Assembly: GCA_035547895.1 (NCBI GenBank)
Contig: DASZTT010000191.1
Coordinates: 1-19,391 of the forward strand
Direction of reading: 5' to 3'
Origin: 66-474 sp035547895
GTDB taxonomy: Bacteria > Pseudomonadota > Gammaproteobacteria > Xanthomonadales > Rhodanobacteraceae
DNA: 19,391 nucleotides
Under the pieces are notes generated by a model. It did not search any database. It was not told the origin of the DNA and worked only from the letters and a program-made list of their open reading frames with translations. The position numbers were made by a program, and so were the translations under genes. This document shows, piece by piece, positions 7,412 through 14,256 of the stretch (the stretch's first letter is position 1; each line of letters starts with the position of its first letter).

Positions 7412-8365
7412 TTAATCGTTTTCGCTCGCGCCCGACGATCCGAACACGTCGAAATGGGCCACGTTGGCGTGCCGCGACGAGTCCAGCGCGAACGGTTGTC
7501 CGTCACGCGTCACCGTGACGCCGCTTGCGTTGCCCAGCGTCACGTGCAGGACGCCCGTGGAGTGCCAGCTGCGGCTGTCACCCGCACGCAACATGCCCGA
7601 ATCGACCTTGTTGCCATCGGCATCGGTGATTTCGAACCAGCAATCCGCACTCGCATTCAGCGTAAGCGTGTGCTGACCTGCGGGGGCCGAAGTGGCCGGC
7701 GCGGTGGCAGGAGCAGGTGCGGGTGCGCTGTCGTCGTTGATTCCGATCGCGGCGAACGGCGTCATCGAAGCGCGAAACGGTGTGTCGTCGACGGTCGGCG
7801 TGACGGTGGCGATGTGCGGCGCCTTCGCGCTGGTCGCCGGCGCGGAAGTCGAGGCGATGGGCTGGTCGAGCGACACGATCCGCGCGGCCGGACGGTGCAG
7901 GCCGCCGCGCAAACCGAGCAGCACCAGCGGCACCGCGATGGTGGCCGTGAGGACGATGTAGGTCGCGGCGGTGCCGTAACGCTGCAGCAGCCAGCGCGTC
8001 TGAGAAGTGCGGGCGACCGACACCAGCGCGGGCTGCTCGGGCGGCGCGACCGCGCGCAGCACGTCGTCGCAGCTTCCCGGTGGCAGGCCCAGGAAACGCG
8101 CGTAGCTGTTCAATGCACCGCGCAGGAACACGAAATGTTCGGGCGATCCGAAATCTTCCGCTTCCAGCCTCTCCAGCACCTTGATCGGCAGGTGCAGCTG
8201 GCGGCCGCAATCCGCGATCGAAAGCCCGCGCGCTTCGCGGGCTGCACGCAGCCGCATCCCGATCGAATGACCGGTGGATTCCAGGCGATGCTCCGCGACG
8301 GGCGCCGGGGCGCTCCGCTTGGGGCCGTCGAAAAACAGATCCTCGGTGTCCTGATGGTCAATCAT
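7412..8365 (-). CDS. rodZ: RodZ-like cytoskeletal/cell-shape membrane protein
   Basis: This 317-residue bitopic protein has the RodZ architecture. A cytosolic helix-turn-helix of the HTH_25 type spans about residues 34-95 (IGMRLRAAREARGLS, then FLRGALNSYARFLGLP). One membrane helix covers about 133-152 (YIVLTATIAVPLVLLGL). An Ala/Pro/Thr-rich periplasmic linker and a C-terminal DUF4115 beta domain from about residue 230 to the end complete it. In E. coli, RodZ links MreB filaments to the elongasome. The position after pilF and rlmN matches Pseudomonas. ATG 8363-8365 overlaps the pilF stop by 8 bases (ATGATTGA). The TAA stop lies inside the right inverted end of the neighbouring element, so the last residues may have been reshaped by that sequence. 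The helix-turn-helix is not expected to work as a classical DNA-binding regulator. Confidence 0.9.
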   Translation of the reverse strand: MIDHQDTEDLFFDGPKRSAPAPVAEHRLESTGHSIGMRLRAAREARGLSIADCGRQLHLPIKVLERLEAEDFGSPEHFVFLRGALNSYARFLGLPPGSCDDVLRAVAPPEQPALVSVARTSQTRWLLQRYGTAATYIVLTATIAVPLVLLGLRGGLHRPAARIVSLDQPIASTSAPATSAKAPHIATVTPTVDDTPFRASMTPFAAIGINDDSAPAPAPATAPATSAPAGQHTLTLNASADCWFEITDADGNKVDSGMLRAGDSRSWHSTGVLHVTLGNASGVTVTRDGQPFALDSSRHANVAHFDVFGSSGASEND

Positions 8366-9170
8366 GGTCCGGGCCGTTCAAGGATTGTGCCTGCGAGGAA
8401 TTCGGGAACTGATCCTGCAGGCGGTTGGAGTAATTGGTGGCCATGTCCTTGTCACCAAGACGGGTCGCGATCTGGTACCCGAGCAGCAGCGACTGCGGCG
8501 TCGCCTGCCCCGCGGATTCGAAACGCTGCATGTAGCCGCGCGCTTCGAATGCCTTGTTCTGGTCGAGTTCGAGTTGTGCCATGTCCAGCAACGCCGGTCC
8601 ATAGCCGGACTGGATTTCCAGCGCCTTGCGCAGGTACGGCTCGGCGGCGGCGTAATCCTTGAATTTCAGCTGGCACGCCCCCGCGTTGGCGTTGGCCACT
8701 TCCGGGGTCTTGTAGAACGGGTCGGCCAGCGCACGCTGGAAATACTTCATCGCTTCCTGGCGGTCGCCGCGTTCGCACAGGAACTTGCCGTAGTTGTTGT
8801 TGGTGTCGCCGTTCGAAGGATCCAGCGAGATCGCCTTGCGGAATTCCTGGTCGGCTTCCGGCATCCGGTTGATGCGCCAGTACAGGATCGCCAGCAAGGT
8901 GTGCGCGGGTACGTACTTGTCGTCGAAGCCGATCGCCTTGTTCAGTGCGGTCTCGGCTTCCTTCAGGTGGTCCTGCCCCATGTACACCGCTGCCAGCTGG
9001 GTGTGCGTCTGCGCGGCGGACTGTTTGTCTTCCTGCGTGGTGTCGTGCGGCGGTTCCTTCAGGTTGCCCGTCGGCGAGGGATATTTGATGATGCCCGGAT
9101 CGTGTTTGCACGCCGCCAGCCCCAGCGTGAGGAGCACTGCCGCCGACACGAGCACTGACTTACGCAGCAT
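8358..9170 (-). CDS. pilF: PilF/PilW, type IV pilus pilotin lipoprotein
   Basis: This is a 270-residue outer-membrane lipoprotein that, in Pseudomonas, places and multimerises the PilQ secretin for type IV pili. The signal peptide MLRKSVLVSAAVLLTLGLAA is followed by lipobox Cys21. Several tetratricopeptide repeats then run from about residue 54 to 260, for example THTQLAAVYMGQDHLKEAET and NAGACQLKFKDYAAAEPYL. The NNNYGKFLCERGDRQEAMKY segment is typical of PilF. The length is close to that of the Pseudomonas protein. It overlaps rlmN by 11 bases upstream and rodZ by 8 bases downstream. No other pilus genes are in the window. This orphan position between rlmN and rodZ is the conserved one. Confidence 0.94.
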   Translation of the reverse strand: MLRKSVLVSAAVLLTLGLAACKHDPGIIKYPSPTGNLKEPPHDTTQEDKQSAAQTHTQLAAVYMGQDHLKEAETALNKAIGFDDKYVPAHTLLAILYWRINRMPEADQEFRKAISLDPSNGDTNNNYGKFLCERGDRQEAMKYFQRALADPFYKTPEVANANAGACQLKFKDYAAAEPYLRKALEIQSGYGPALLDMAQLELDQNKAFEARGYMQRFESAGQATPQSLLLGYQIATRLGDKDMATNYSNRLQDQFPNSSQAQSLNGPDHD

Positions 9171-10296
9171 GGGCCTGGATCTCCGGGTGGGTAGCCGCTT
9201 CGACGCGGCGCTGGAATTCCGCGTGGCGGCGGGTGCGGTCCGCCACCTTGCCTTTCAACTGTCCACAGGCGGCATCGATGTCCTCGCCCCGCGTGCGGCG
9301 GACCATCGTCTGCACGCCGGCATTCAGCAGGATGCTCTGGAAGTCGCGGATGACCGTTTCGTCCGACCGCTCGTATTGCGTGCCGGGAAACGGATTGAAC
9401 GGAATCAGGTTCACCTTGCCGGGCAACCGGCGCATGAGCTTGACGAGTTGTTTCGCCAGCGCCGGGGTATCGTTGATGCCTTTCATCAAGGTGTATTCGA
9501 ACGTGATGGTCGCGCGCGGTTTGCGAGCCGCATAACGCGCGCAGGCGTCCAGCAGTTCATCGATGCCCCAACGCTTGTTGAGTGGCACCAGTTGCGTGCG
9601 CAGCTCGTCGTTGGGCGCGTGCAGCGACACCGCCAGCGACACGTCGGCGACCTCGCCCAGCTTGTCGATCATCGGCACCACGCCGGCGGTCGAAAGCGTC
9701 ACGCGCTTGGACGCAAGACCGAAGCCGAGGTCGTCGCGCATCAGGCTCATCGCCTTGACGACGTTGTCGAAGTTCAGCAATGGTTCGCCCATGCCCATCA
9801 TCACCACGTTGGTGATGCGGCGCTGCTGGTGGGTCACGTTGCCGAGCTGCTTCGCCGCGTGCCAAACCTGGCCGATGATCTCGGACGCGGCGAGGTTGCG
9901 GTTGAAGCCTTGCGTACCGGTGGAACAGAACCGGCAGTTCAGGCCGCAACCGATCTGCGAGGAGACGCACAAGGTGCCACGCGTGGGTTCCGGGATATAT
10001 ACGGTTTCCACCGCGTTGCCGGCGTCCATGCCCAGCAGCCACTTGCGGGTGCCGTCGCTGGAAGCCTTGTCCAGCAAGGCCTTCGGTGGTGCGACCACGG
10101 CCACCTGGGGGAGCTTTTCGCGCAGCGACTTGCCGAGGTCCGTCATCGCCCCGAAATCGCTTTCGAGGCGATGATAGATCCACTTCATCACCTGGTCGGC
10201 GCGATACGGCTTCTCGCCCAGCCCGGCGAAGAAGTCACGCATCCCGTTGCGATCGAAGTCCAGCAGATTGGCACGGGCCATGTCGGCCATGTGCAT
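9160..10296 (-). CDS. rlmN: RlmN, dual-specificity rRNA/tRNA (adenine-C2) methyltransferase
   Basis: This is a 378-residue radical-SAM enzyme that makes 2-methyladenosine at A2503 of 23S rRNA and A37 of some tRNAs, affecting proofreading. The [4Fe-4S] motif CGLNCRFC has Cys117, Cys121 and Cys124. The downstream methyl-carrier Cys344 lies in RGEDIDAACGQL. The conserved upstream GTLCVSSQIGC, the SAM-binding GMGEPLLNFDNV and SLHAPNDELRTQLVP are all present. An N-terminal accessory domain occupies residues about 8-90. ATG at 10296 is used, but in-frame ATGs at 10290 or 10281 would also fit. It lies 15 bases after ndk, a neighbour it also has in Pseudomonas. Confidence 0.97.
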   Translation of the reverse strand: MHMADMARANLLDFDRNGMRDFFAGLGEKPYRADQVMKWIYHRLESDFGAMTDLGKSLREKLPQVAVVAPPKALLDKASSDGTRKWLLGMDAGNAVETVYIPEPTRGTLCVSSQIGCGLNCRFCSTGTQGFNRNLAASEIIGQVWHAAKQLGNVTHQQRRITNVVMMGMGEPLLNFDNVVKAMSLMRDDLGFGLASKRVTLSTAGVVPMIDKLGEVADVSLAVSLHAPNDELRTQLVPLNKRWGIDELLDACARYAARKPRATITFEYTLMKGINDTPALAKQLVKLMRRLPGKVNLIPFNPFPGTQYERSDETVIRDFQSILLNAGVQTMVRRTRGEDIDAACGQLKGKVADRTRRHAEFQRRVEAATHPEIQAHAA

Positions 10297-10311
10297 CCCC
10301 CGAAAAGCAAA

Positions 10312-10740
10312 TTACCCGCGAGGACAGAGTTCCGTCGCGGCGAAGAAGTAACCGATTTCGAAACGCGCGGTGTCCGGGCCGTCCGAGCCGTGCACCGCAT
10401 TCGCGTCAATGCTTTGTGCGAAATCCGCGCGGATGGTTCCCGCGGCCGCTTCCTTCGGATTGGTTGCGCCCATCAATTCGCGATTCTTCGCGATCGCACC
10501 CTCGCCTTCCAGCACCTGGATCATCACCGGACCCGACACCATGAAGTCGACCAGCGGCTTGAAGAACGGGCGCTCGCGATGCACGGCATAGAAGCCTTCG
10601 GCTTCGGCGCGCGAAAGCTGTCGCATTTTCGCGGCGACGACTTGCAAGCCTGCGTTCTCGAAACGGGCGTAAATCTGTCCGATCACGTTCTTGGCAACGG
10701 CGTCGGGTTTGATGATGGAAAGGGTGCGCTCCAGCGCCAT
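10312..10740 (-). CDS. ndk: Ndk, nucleoside-diphosphate kinase
   Basis: This is a 142-residue enzyme that moves the gamma-phosphate of ATP to other NDPs through a phosphohistidine, balancing NTP and dNTP pools. It begins MALERTLSIIKPDAVAKN and carries the active-site block NAVHGSDGPDTA with His117, plus KRPFF-type (RERPFFKPLVDFM) and NPKEAAAGTIRADF segments. The length is exactly typical. ATG 10738-10740 is chosen for this N-terminus and for a strong GAGGAG ribosome site at 10743-10748. It appears to be the first gene of the long minus-strand operon, with a candidate promoter and a leader of roughly 110 bases upstream. Confidence 0.98.
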   Translation of the reverse strand: MALERTLSIIKPDAVAKNVIGQIYARFENAGLQVVAAKMRQLSRAEAEGFYAVHRERPFFKPLVDFMVSGPVMIQVLEGEGAIAKNRELMGATNPKEAAAGTIRADFAQSIDANAVHGSDGPDTARFEIGYFFAATELCPRG

Positions 10741-10765
10741 GGGCTCCTCGACTGATGGCAAAAGT

Positions 10766-10799
10766 AAAAAAGTGCGCACGAAACCCCTGAAGGTTCGTG
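10766..10799 (-). promoter_or_regulatory. Leader hairpin followed by U-run upstream of ndk
   Basis: On the minus strand CACGAACC (10792-10799) can pair with GGTTTCGTG (10777-10785), with one bulged base. After CGCAC comes a run of six T (10766-10771). The order hairpin, U-run, ribosome site resembles an attenuator. The stem is short and set 5 bases from the U-run, so activity is uncertain. Confidence 0.35.
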
Positions 10800-10855
10800 A
10801 GCATATCCTGAAAACCCCGCACAAAATACGGAGTTAGCTCACAAAAGAATGAAAG

Positions 10856-10884
10856 ATTCTAGCTCAACCGCCGGGCCGGGCCAA
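10856..10884 (-). promoter_or_regulatory. Candidate sigma70 promoter for the ndk-moeB operon
   Basis: On the minus strand TTGGCC (10879-10884), a 17-base spacer and TAGAAT (10856-10861). The -10 matches consensus at five of six positions. The start would fall near 10849. It sits back to back with the promoter of the PsrA-like gene. Confidence 0.5.
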
Positions 10885-10897
10885 GGCGCAACCGGGT

Positions 10898-10926
10898 TTG
10901 ACCGCTGCCGCGGCCTGGCCTAGACT
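10898..10926 (+). promoter_or_regulatory. Candidate sigma70 promoter for the PsrA-like regulator
   Basis: TTGACC (10898-10903), a 17-base spacer, TAGACT (10921-10926). Transcription would start near 10933, inside the inverted operator, and leave a leader of about 23 bases before the ATG at 10956. Confidence 0.6.
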
Positions 10927-10943
10927 TCAAACGATTGTTTGAA
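10926..10943. promoter_or_regulatory. PsrA-type operator over the regulator's own start site
   Basis: TTCAAAC-GATT-GTTTGAA has perfect 7-bp arms around four bases. It fits the published Pseudomonas PsrA consensus (G/C)AAAC-N2-4-GTTT(G/C). It overlaps the -10 and +1 of the regulator promoter, so bound protein would block transcription. No second copy was seen before fadN or fadA. Confidence 0.75.
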
Positions 10944-10955
10944 ACGCGGACGCCC

Positions 10956-11576
10956 ATGCAGCAGAGCGCGCAATTCTCCACGCGTCAGAAGATCCTCGGC
11001 GCCGCCGAGGCGCTGTTCGCCGAGCGCGGCTTTGCCGGCGCCTCGTTGCGACAGGTGACGGCCGCCGCGAAGGTCAACCTGGCGGCCGTCAACTACCACT
11101 TCGGCTCCAAGGACAACCTGATCGAGGAAGTCTTCCGCCGCCGCCTGGACGAGCTCAGCCGGCGCCGGCTCGAACAGCTGGCGAAGCTGGAAGCCGCGGG
11201 TGATGCGAGCCTTGAAACCGTGCTGGACGCCTTCATCACCCCGGCGCTGGAACTGTCGCTCGATCGCAAGGGTGGTTCGGTGTTCATGCGCGTGCTGGCA
11301 CGCGCGTTCGCTGAACACAACAGCAACCTGCGCACCTTCCTGTCCGACAACTACGGTTACGTGCTGAAGGATTTTGCCGCCGCCTTCGCGCGCCTGCTGC
11401 CGCAGCTCGACAAGCAGGAACTGTACTGGCGCCTCGATATCGCGGTCGGCGCACTGACCTACGCCATGGCCGACTTCGGCATGATCCAGCGCCGCAGCGG
11501 CGAATCCGAGCGCGAGCACCGCGAACAGATGGCCAAACACCTGATCCATTTCACCGCGGCGGGATTGCGGGCGTAG
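10956..11576 (+). CDS. psrA: PsrA-like TetR-family regulator of fatty-acid degradation
   Basis: This is a 206-residue TetR-family repressor. The N-terminal DNA-binding domain covers about residues 10-58, with helix-turn-helix region ASLRQVTAAAKVNLAAVNYH and the typical YHFGSKDNLIEEVF end. The C-terminal ligand and dimer domain (about 70-206) includes SVFMRVLARAFAEHNSNLRTF and a closing HFTAAGLRA. This resembles Pseudomonas PsrA, which senses long-chain fatty acids and controls beta-oxidation genes and itself. Two context points agree: a PsrA-type operator overlaps its promoter, and the next genes are a beta-oxidation pair. ATG 10956 is preferred over the in-frame TTG at 10935, which lies within the operator. 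Identification as a fatty-acid-responsive PsrA orthologue is inference; TetR family membership is clear. Confidence 0.85.
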   Translation: MQQSAQFSTRQKILGAAEALFAERGFAGASLRQVTAAAKVNLAAVNYHFGSKDNLIEEVFRRRLDELSRRRLEQLAKLEAAGDASLETVLDAFITPALELSLDRKGGSVFMRVLARAFAEHNSNLRTFLSDNYGYVLKDFAAAFARLLPQLDKQELYWRLDIAVGALTYAMADFGMIQRRSGESEREHREQMAKHLIHFTAAGLRA

Positions 11577-11655
11577 TTGTGCGACCGTCCATGATCGCGG
11601 CGTCGCTGGGCGGCTTGTGGGCACGCAAGGTCGCTCGAATTCGGAAGATCACAAC

Positions 11656-11677
11656 GGCCATCCCTGGCCTGACTTTT
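11656..11677 (+). terminator. Weak terminator-like hairpin between psrA-like gene and fadN
   Basis: GGCCA-TCCC-TGGCC (11656-11669) followed by TGACTTTT. The stem is only 5 bp and the T-run only four, so partial read-through into fadN is likely if it acts at all. The remainder of 11577-11730 shows no convincing promoter or second operator. Confidence 0.3.
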
Positions 11678-11730
11678 CGCAACAGCCGAACGGCACGTTG
11701 ACGATTCCCTTGATGATTCACGGAGATTCC

Positions 11731-14100
11731 ATGTCTGACATTCTTCGCATTCGCAAAGCCGCCGTGCTGGGCGCCGGCGTGATGGGCGCGCAGATCGCCG
11801 CGCATCTCGCCAACGCCGGCATCGAAACCGTGTTGTTCGACCTCGCCGCCAAGGAGGTGCCGAAAAACGGCATCGCCGTGAAGGCTATCCAGCACCTGGG
11901 CAAGCTGTCGCCTGCGCCGCTGGCGGTGAAGGATGTGGCGGCAGCGATCACGCCAGCCGATTACGACGAAAACCTTGGTCTGTTGAAAGACTGCGACTTC
12001 GTGATCGAGGCGATCGCCGAACGCATGGACTGGAAGCTCGACCTTTACAGGAAGCTCGCCGCGCACATCCCGGAACACACGATCCTGGCCAGCAACACCT
12101 CCGGCCTGTCGATCGACAAGCTCGCCGAGGCGCTGCCGGAAAACCTGAGGCATCGTTTCTGCGGCGTGCATTTCTTCAATCCGCCGCGCTACATGCACCT
12201 GGTCGAGGTAATCCCGGGCAAGGCCACCGATCGCAGACTGCTGGAAGGGCTGGAAGCGTTCCTCACCTCCACGCTCGGCAAGGGCGTGGTGTTCGCCAAG
12301 GACACGCCGAACTTCATCGGCAACCGCATCGGCGTGTTCTCGATCCTCTCGACGATGGTCCACACGACGCAATTCAAGCTGGGCTTCGACGTGGTGGACG
12401 CGCTGACCGGCCCTGCGATCGGACGCCCGAAATCGGCCACCTATCGCACCGCCGACGTGGTCGGCCTCGACACCATGGCGCACGTCATCAAGACGATGGC
12501 CGACACCCTGCCCGGCGATCCCTGGCACGAACATTTCAAGTCGCCGGCCTGGCTGACTGCGCTGATCGAGAAAGGCGCGCTGGGCGCGAAGGTCGGTGCC
12601 GGTTTCTATCGCAAGTCCGGCAAGGAGATCCAGGTACTGGATCTTGCGAAGCAGGACTACCGCGCATCGGAACAGAAAGCGTCGGATGAAGTTGCGGCGA
12701 TCCTCGCCATCAAGAACCCGGCGGAGAAGTTCACCAGCCTGCGCGGGTCGAACGATCCGCAGGCGCAGTTCCTGTGGGCGTGCTTCCGGGACCTTTTCCA
12801 TTACACGGCGTACCATCTCGAAGGTATCGCCGACACCGCGCGCGACGTGGATTTCGCGATCCGCTGGGGTTACGGCTGGAAGCTCGGTCCGTTCGAGACC
12901 TGGCAAGCCGCCGACTGGCAGGCCGTCGCGAAAGCCATCGCCGAAGACATCGAAGCCGGCAAGGCGATGACCAAGGCGCCCCTGCCCGCGTGGGTCGTGG
13001 ACGGACGCAAGGGCGTGCACTTCGCGGACGGCTCGTACTCGCCGCGCGAAAACAGGAATGTGCCGCGCTCGTCGGCGCCGGTCTACAAGCGCCAGTTGTT
13101 CCCGGATGCGTTGCTGGGCGAGAAGTTCGATACAGGCACCACGGTCTGGGAAAACGACGGCATCCGGCTGTGGACGCTGGGCGACGACGATGTCGGTGTC
13201 GTCAGCTTCAAGACAAAGATGTGCACCTTCGATGACCAGGTGCTGGACGGCATCCAGCACGCGGTGGGCCTTGCCGAACAGAAGTTGAAGGCGCTGGTCG
13301 TGTGGCAGTCGGGCCCGGTGTTCTCGGCAGGCGCGAATCTCAAGGGCGTCCTCGCGCTGTTGAAGGAAGGCAAGGTTTCGCAGCTCGAAGCCATGATCGC
13401 CAATTTCCAGCGTGCGACGATGCGCGTGCAGCACGGCCTCGTACCCACGGTCGCGGCGGTCCGTGGCCTCTGCCTCGGCGGCGGCTGCGAATTGCAGATG
13501 CATTCGGCGCGCACGGTCGCTGCCCTGGAAAGCTACATCGGCCTCGTCGAGGCCGGCGTCGGCCTGTTGCCGGCCGGCGGGGGCCTGAAGGAAATCGCCG
13601 AGCGCTGCTCGCGCGCGTCGTCCACCGACGATCCGTTCGACCCCGTCAAGCGCTACTTCGAAACCGTGGCGATGGCCAAGGCGTCCGGCAGTGCGCTGGA
13701 AGCCAAGCAGTTCGGCCTGCTGCGCGAAACCGACGTGGTGGTGTTCAACGCCGATGAGCTGCTGTACGTGGCGAAGAACCTCGCGTCGTCGCTGGCCGAA
13801 TCCGGCTGGCGTCCACCCCTGCCGCAAGCCACGCACGTCGCCGGCGACGTCGGCACCGCCACCATCAAGGCGCAGCTCGTGAACATGCTGGCCGGGCACT
13901 TCATTTCCGAGCACGACATGGAAATCGCGAGCCGCATCGCCGACACCTTGTGCGGCGGCAACATCGAGCGCGGCAGCACCGTCGATGCGCAATGGCTGCT
14001 GGACCTGGAACGCCACCACTTCATGGAACTGGCGCAGATGGAAAAGACCCAGGCGCGCATCGCGCACACCATGACGACGGGAAAGCCGCTGCGCAACTGA
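11731..14100 (+). CDS. fadN: FadN-type 3-hydroxyacyl-CoA dehydrogenase / enoyl-CoA hydratase
   Basis: This 789-residue bifunctional beta-oxidation enzyme hydrates trans-2-enoyl-CoA and oxidises L-3-hydroxyacyl-CoA with NAD. Domain order is dehydrogenase first. The NAD loop GAGVMGAQIA is at 14-23, SNTSGLSI at 121-128, and the catalytic HFFNPPRYMHLVEV has His147 and Glu159. The 3HCDH C-terminal domains follow (NFIGNRIGVF), then a crotonase domain from about 480 with FSAGANLKG near 531, LGGGCELQ near 582 and the acidic LVEAGVGLLPAGGG loop. This order is that of Bacillus FadN/YusL, the reverse of E. coli FadB/FadJ, which carry the hydratase first. ATG 11731 has GGAG five bases upstream; ATG 11713 is an in-frame alternative. 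The thiolase gene follows after 156 bases. Confidence 0.93.
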   Translation: MSDILRIRKAAVLGAGVMGAQIAAHLANAGIETVLFDLAAKEVPKNGIAVKAIQHLGKLSPAPLAVKDVAAAITPADYDENLGLLKDCDFVIEAIAERMDWKLDLYRKLAAHIPEHTILASNTSGLSIDKLAEALPENLRHRFCGVHFFNPPRYMHLVEVIPGKATDRRLLEGLEAFLTSTLGKGVVFAKDTPNFIGNRIGVFSILSTMVHTTQFKLGFDVVDALTGPAIGRPKSATYRTADVVGLDTMAHVIKTMADTLPGDPWHEHFKSPAWLTALIEKGALGAKVGAGFYRKSGKEIQVLDLAKQDYRASEQKASDEVAAILAIKNPAEKFTSLRGSNDPQAQFLWACFRDLFHYTAYHLEGIADTARDVDFAIRWGYGWKLGPFETWQAADWQAVAKAIAEDIEAGKAMTKAPLPAWVVDGRKGVHFADGSYSPRENRNVPRSSAPVYKRQLFPDALLGEKFDTGTTVWENDGIRLWTLGDDDVGVVSFKTKMCTFDDQVLDGIQHAVGLAEQKLKALVVWQSGPVFSAGANLKGVLALLKEGKVSQLEAMIANFQRATMRVQHGLVPTVAAVRGLCLGGGCELQMHSARTVAALESYIGLVEAGVGLLPAGGGLKEIAERCSRASSTDDPFDPVKRYFETVAMAKASGSALEAKQFGLLRETDVVVFNADELLYVAKNLASSLAESGWRPPLPQATHVAGDVGTATIKAQLVNMLAGHFISEHDMEIASRIADTLCGGNIERGSTVDAQWLLDLERHHFMELAQMEKTQARIAHTMTTGKPLRN

Positions 14101-14115
14101 ATACAGGATGTACTC

Positions 14116-14152
14116 ACCCCGTGCAGGCCATGGATCGCCGATGACACGGGGT
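14116..14152. terminator. Hairpin after fadN
   Basis: ACCCCGTG (14116-14123) and CACGGGGT (14145-14152) form a perfect 8-bp stem around a 21-base loop, followed by CCATTTTC. It could be a partial terminator or an mRNA-stabilising element between fadN and fadA. The long loop makes strong termination unlikely. Confidence 0.35.
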
Positions 14153-14175
14153 CCATTTTCGACTGCAAAAACACC

Positions 14176-14201
14176 GGATCCCAGCCTGCGCCGGGATGAC
14201 G
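14176..14201. repeat. Solo REP-like repeat unit
   Basis: GGATCCCAGCCTGCGCCGGGATGACG is one copy of the imperfect palindrome that also occurs twice, in inverted orientation, at 16778-16866. Repeats of this type are widely dispersed in intergenic DNA of proteobacteria. Here it separates fadN from fadA. Confidence 0.7.
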
Positions 14202-14256
14202 AACGAAAAACCAGACGCGTCGATTTGCATTTGCACGACGCAACGGAGCAATCAGC

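Larger units (their letters stand above)
7141..7415. repeat. 275-bp non-coding element with inverted ends and cloverleaf-like internal stems
   Basis: The left end (7141-7175) and right end (7381-7415) are inverted copies. TTAGGGTCTGCGAGCGCTAT and the reverse complement TTAAGGGCCTGCGAACGCTA continue matching for about 35 bases, with three mismatches and two one-base gaps. Inside lie arm A (7178-7196 with 7255-7272) and arm B (7284-7302 with 7361-7380). Each is about 19 bp and each encloses a smaller perfect hairpin. A CCC-TTC-GGG mini-hairpin (7275-7283) sits between the arms. It occupies the whole rodZ-yfgM gap and supplies the rodZ stop codon. No transposase and no clear target duplication were seen. 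It may be a MITE-like insertion or a structured RNA. Confidence 0.75.

Noticed and set aside
7141..7415. Cloverleaf element as a tRNA or tRNA-like gene
   Set aside because: The arms are about 19 bp, far longer than tRNA arms, and no T-loop GGTTCGAAT or anticodon-sized loop is present.
7141..7415. Classical insertion sequence
   Set aside because: There is no transposase frame, and the flanks (CAAGAG on the left, TCGTTT on the right) show no target-site duplication.
8794..10755. 653-codon open frame on the plus strand
   Set aside because: It is antisense to pilF, rlmN and ndk, all well-supported genes. There is no recognisable domain in the translation.
10935..10955. TTG at 10935 as the start of the PsrA-like gene
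   Set aside because: It falls inside the operator and at the predicted transcription start, leaving no leader for a ribosome. ATG 10956 gives the usual family N-terminus.
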